The position numbers were made by a program, and so were the translations under genes. A stretch of 64,000 nucleotides of DNA from Campylorhamphus procurvoides (lineage: Eukaryota > Chordata > Aves > Passeriformes > Dendrocolaptidae), in assembly GCA_013396655.1 (NCBI GenBank), contig WBMV01006612.1, positions 248,001-312,000 on the forward strand, in the 5' to 3' direction. This document shows positions 62,214-64,000 of the stretch, in pieces; position 1 is the first letter of the stretch, and each line of letters starts with the position of its first letter. The notes below the pieces were generated by a model that saw nothing but the letters and a program-made list of their open reading frames with translations, was not told where the DNA came from and did not search any database.

Positions 62214-64000
62214 GATATTACATCAAGCTGGTTATATGTGAAACTTCTAAATGGAGCATAGCATGAAGTTTAAAGAATACACACAGGAGTTGTGTTCTGA
62301 TTTCTACATCCATCTTTTTCACTGATTTGAGTTTGGACCCTGAAGCCCAGGCCTCGCAGAGGGCTGCAGAGTGTGATCCCCCCAACACAGACAACCTGAG
62401 GACCTGTCTACAGCATGCCAATAAGATGGATGAAAGAGTGAAATGACAAGAGTTTTGGGAATGTAAGTGCTTTATTTTGTACTTTATGGAGGTTTGTTTT
62501 TTTCTATCCCTTGAGTTTCAAGAAGTTAGACAACTACAGCCTTGTACTTGAAGAGCTAAAGGAGAGCTTTTTTTGTTACATGAGGTAAAGAGGCAACATA
62601 AGAGCTGAGACACAAGCATGTCCTCCTGTGTAATGGCCCTGATGCCCACTATGCCTGTAGTGGAAGAGTCAGCTGCCAGCAGGAGGGCAATGCTTCCCCA
62701 GGAGTGTGCCCAAACTACCAGTTTGAGTGCTGTAAGCCATGCATGAACATTTCATGGAGAGGGGGTAGGAAGGGGACACCTCCACTACAAGATCACTGTC
62801 TGAAGCAGCACACTACCAAGCTGTGCTCGTCCCCTTCTTCCTGTTGAAACCCATGAATCTTAAATCAAGTACATCCCATCTTTGGTAAGATGCAGTTTTC
62901 CAGCCCAAATGAACTCAAGGACTGCTCTCACAGGGAGACAACACTGAGACTTTGGCTTCGTCAGGGATCTGCATCCTGAGCTCCCCTTTCTTCCAAACAT
63001 CAGCAGTGAGTGTGTTGGAGACAGGCAGGGGGGCCATACCATCTTGACTACTTTGTCCCTAAGCCCACCCTGGGAACACTTTCCCACCATAGCTAATTTA
63101 TCATGGATGTGAAGGAGAGAAGGTGTAACTTTCGGTCTCCACTGGGGCTTGGACTAGAGGGAGGTACTGTGACAAGAGCTAAGTGCTCAGAGGGGCTGCC
63201 TGAGGTAACCTGAGCTCATTTAAGCAAAAACTCCAGTTTGGGGATTCACAGCATTAGGTCACAGCTGAGTAAGAGTGTTTAGGACTCTGCTTTTCAGTCA
63301 TTCTTGCAATACTTCCTAGAATCAGATCTTCATCTTGGTTACTCACTTTTGCCATCTGTTGGAGTGGATTTATAAGTCCTTAATATATAGAATAAAATAT
63401 GACTATATATTTACATGAAGAGATCTGTGGAGTTTAATTTATAATCTTTCCACTTGTTTTAATTAATTCAAAAGGAAAGATATACACACAATATATGTTA
63501 TTTCTGATGTAAAATTAACAGTGGTTGCTTCATTAAAAACAAAGCAGTTACAAATATGTTGCCCTTCATTTTATCAGCCAATGTTTCAATTAACATTTGT
63601 CTAATTCTCCTTTCTCCTTTATCAGTAGCTTCTTGGTTGTCACAAACAAAAGGTTTGACTTTTTTTTCCTCCATCACGTTCCACTCACTATATAGCACTA
63701 TGTTTCCACATAAATGCATAGATATGTTATGTATGTAGATATCATGCTAAAACCAAAGAACACAGTAAAGAATAAAGCAAAATATTAAAAAAAAAACCAT
63801 TCATTCAGAATAAGTAAGTCATTGCGTTTGAGTACTGAATGTCACAAAACTCTGGAATCATAGAACATCTCCATTGTTTATGGTTGAGTAATTTTCTTTT
63901 TTAGTTTTTTAACTGGAATAACACAGACTGACACCACAGAAATTTACATGCGGAAATAACTTTACACACAAGTAATCTTGTTTAGTTCAAGCAGAGTTAG
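62214..64000. other. Non-coding sequence, no gene seen
   Basis: The part 62610-63200 is moderately richer in GC but lacks any recognisable coding domain or repeat. The part after 63360 is strongly AT-rich with TATATA and ATTAATT words. A lone AATCATAGAAC word at about 63856 is too short to call CR1. Confidence 0.5.

Noticed and set aside
1..64000. Bacterial or phage systems, CRISPR arrays, tRNA and rRNA genes, endogenous retroviruses
   Set aside because: No regularly spaced repeats, no tRNA-like cloverleaf, no rRNA words, no paired long terminal repeats and no retroviral domains were seen on either strand.

Overview
The window looks like vertebrate, most probably avian, nuclear DNA. The evidence is a set of CR1 non-LTR retrotransposon 3' ends whose wording and terminal ATTCTATG-like repeats are the ones familiar from bird genomes. 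The rest is AT-rich, CpG-poor, non-coding sequence with short microsatellites. Crocodilians and turtles also carry CR1, so 'bird' is an inference, and I cannot name the species or the chromosome. One unresolved base (N, position 21240) shows this is an assembled eukaryotic sequence.

I could not support any protein-coding gene, tRNA, rRNA, operon, CRISPR array or prokaryotic mobile element. Open frames reach about 160 codons at most, lie on both strands over each other, and match nothing I recognise. I treat the window as intergenic or deep-intronic sequence, a gene-poor stretch. Three segments with good splice-site context and an open frame (32083-32136, 35574-35669, 47756-47837) are recorded as weak exon candidates only.

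Layout: 1-20.7 kb is AT-rich unique sequence with an (AAT)8 tract, (AT)n tracts and a GACA/GACT tract. At 20.75-21.54 kb two CR1 3' ends lie head-to-tail on the + strand. From 21.5 to 39.4 kb the sequence is again mostly unique. It contains a 123-nt tract made only of T and G (29263-29385), adjacent palindromes with AGAACA motifs (30403-30443), a GC-rich patch (33622-33960), a (GGTT)6 tract (35087-35110) and a five-E-box cluster (38339-38386). At 39.46-40.13 kb a minus-strand CR1 faces a short plus-strand CR1 end. Further plus-strand CR1 ends lie at 44.73-44.88 kb and about 49.95-50.45 kb. The 47-55 kb interval has several small tandem duplications. A 22-bp-arm inverted repeat lies at 62160-62213.

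The most notable non-repeat signals are candidate regulatory or structural DNA rather than genes: the contiguous E-boxes, the long hairpin, the T/G tract, and several TAAT-rich segments that read like conserved non-coding elements. None can be confirmed without comparison to other genomes or functional data.
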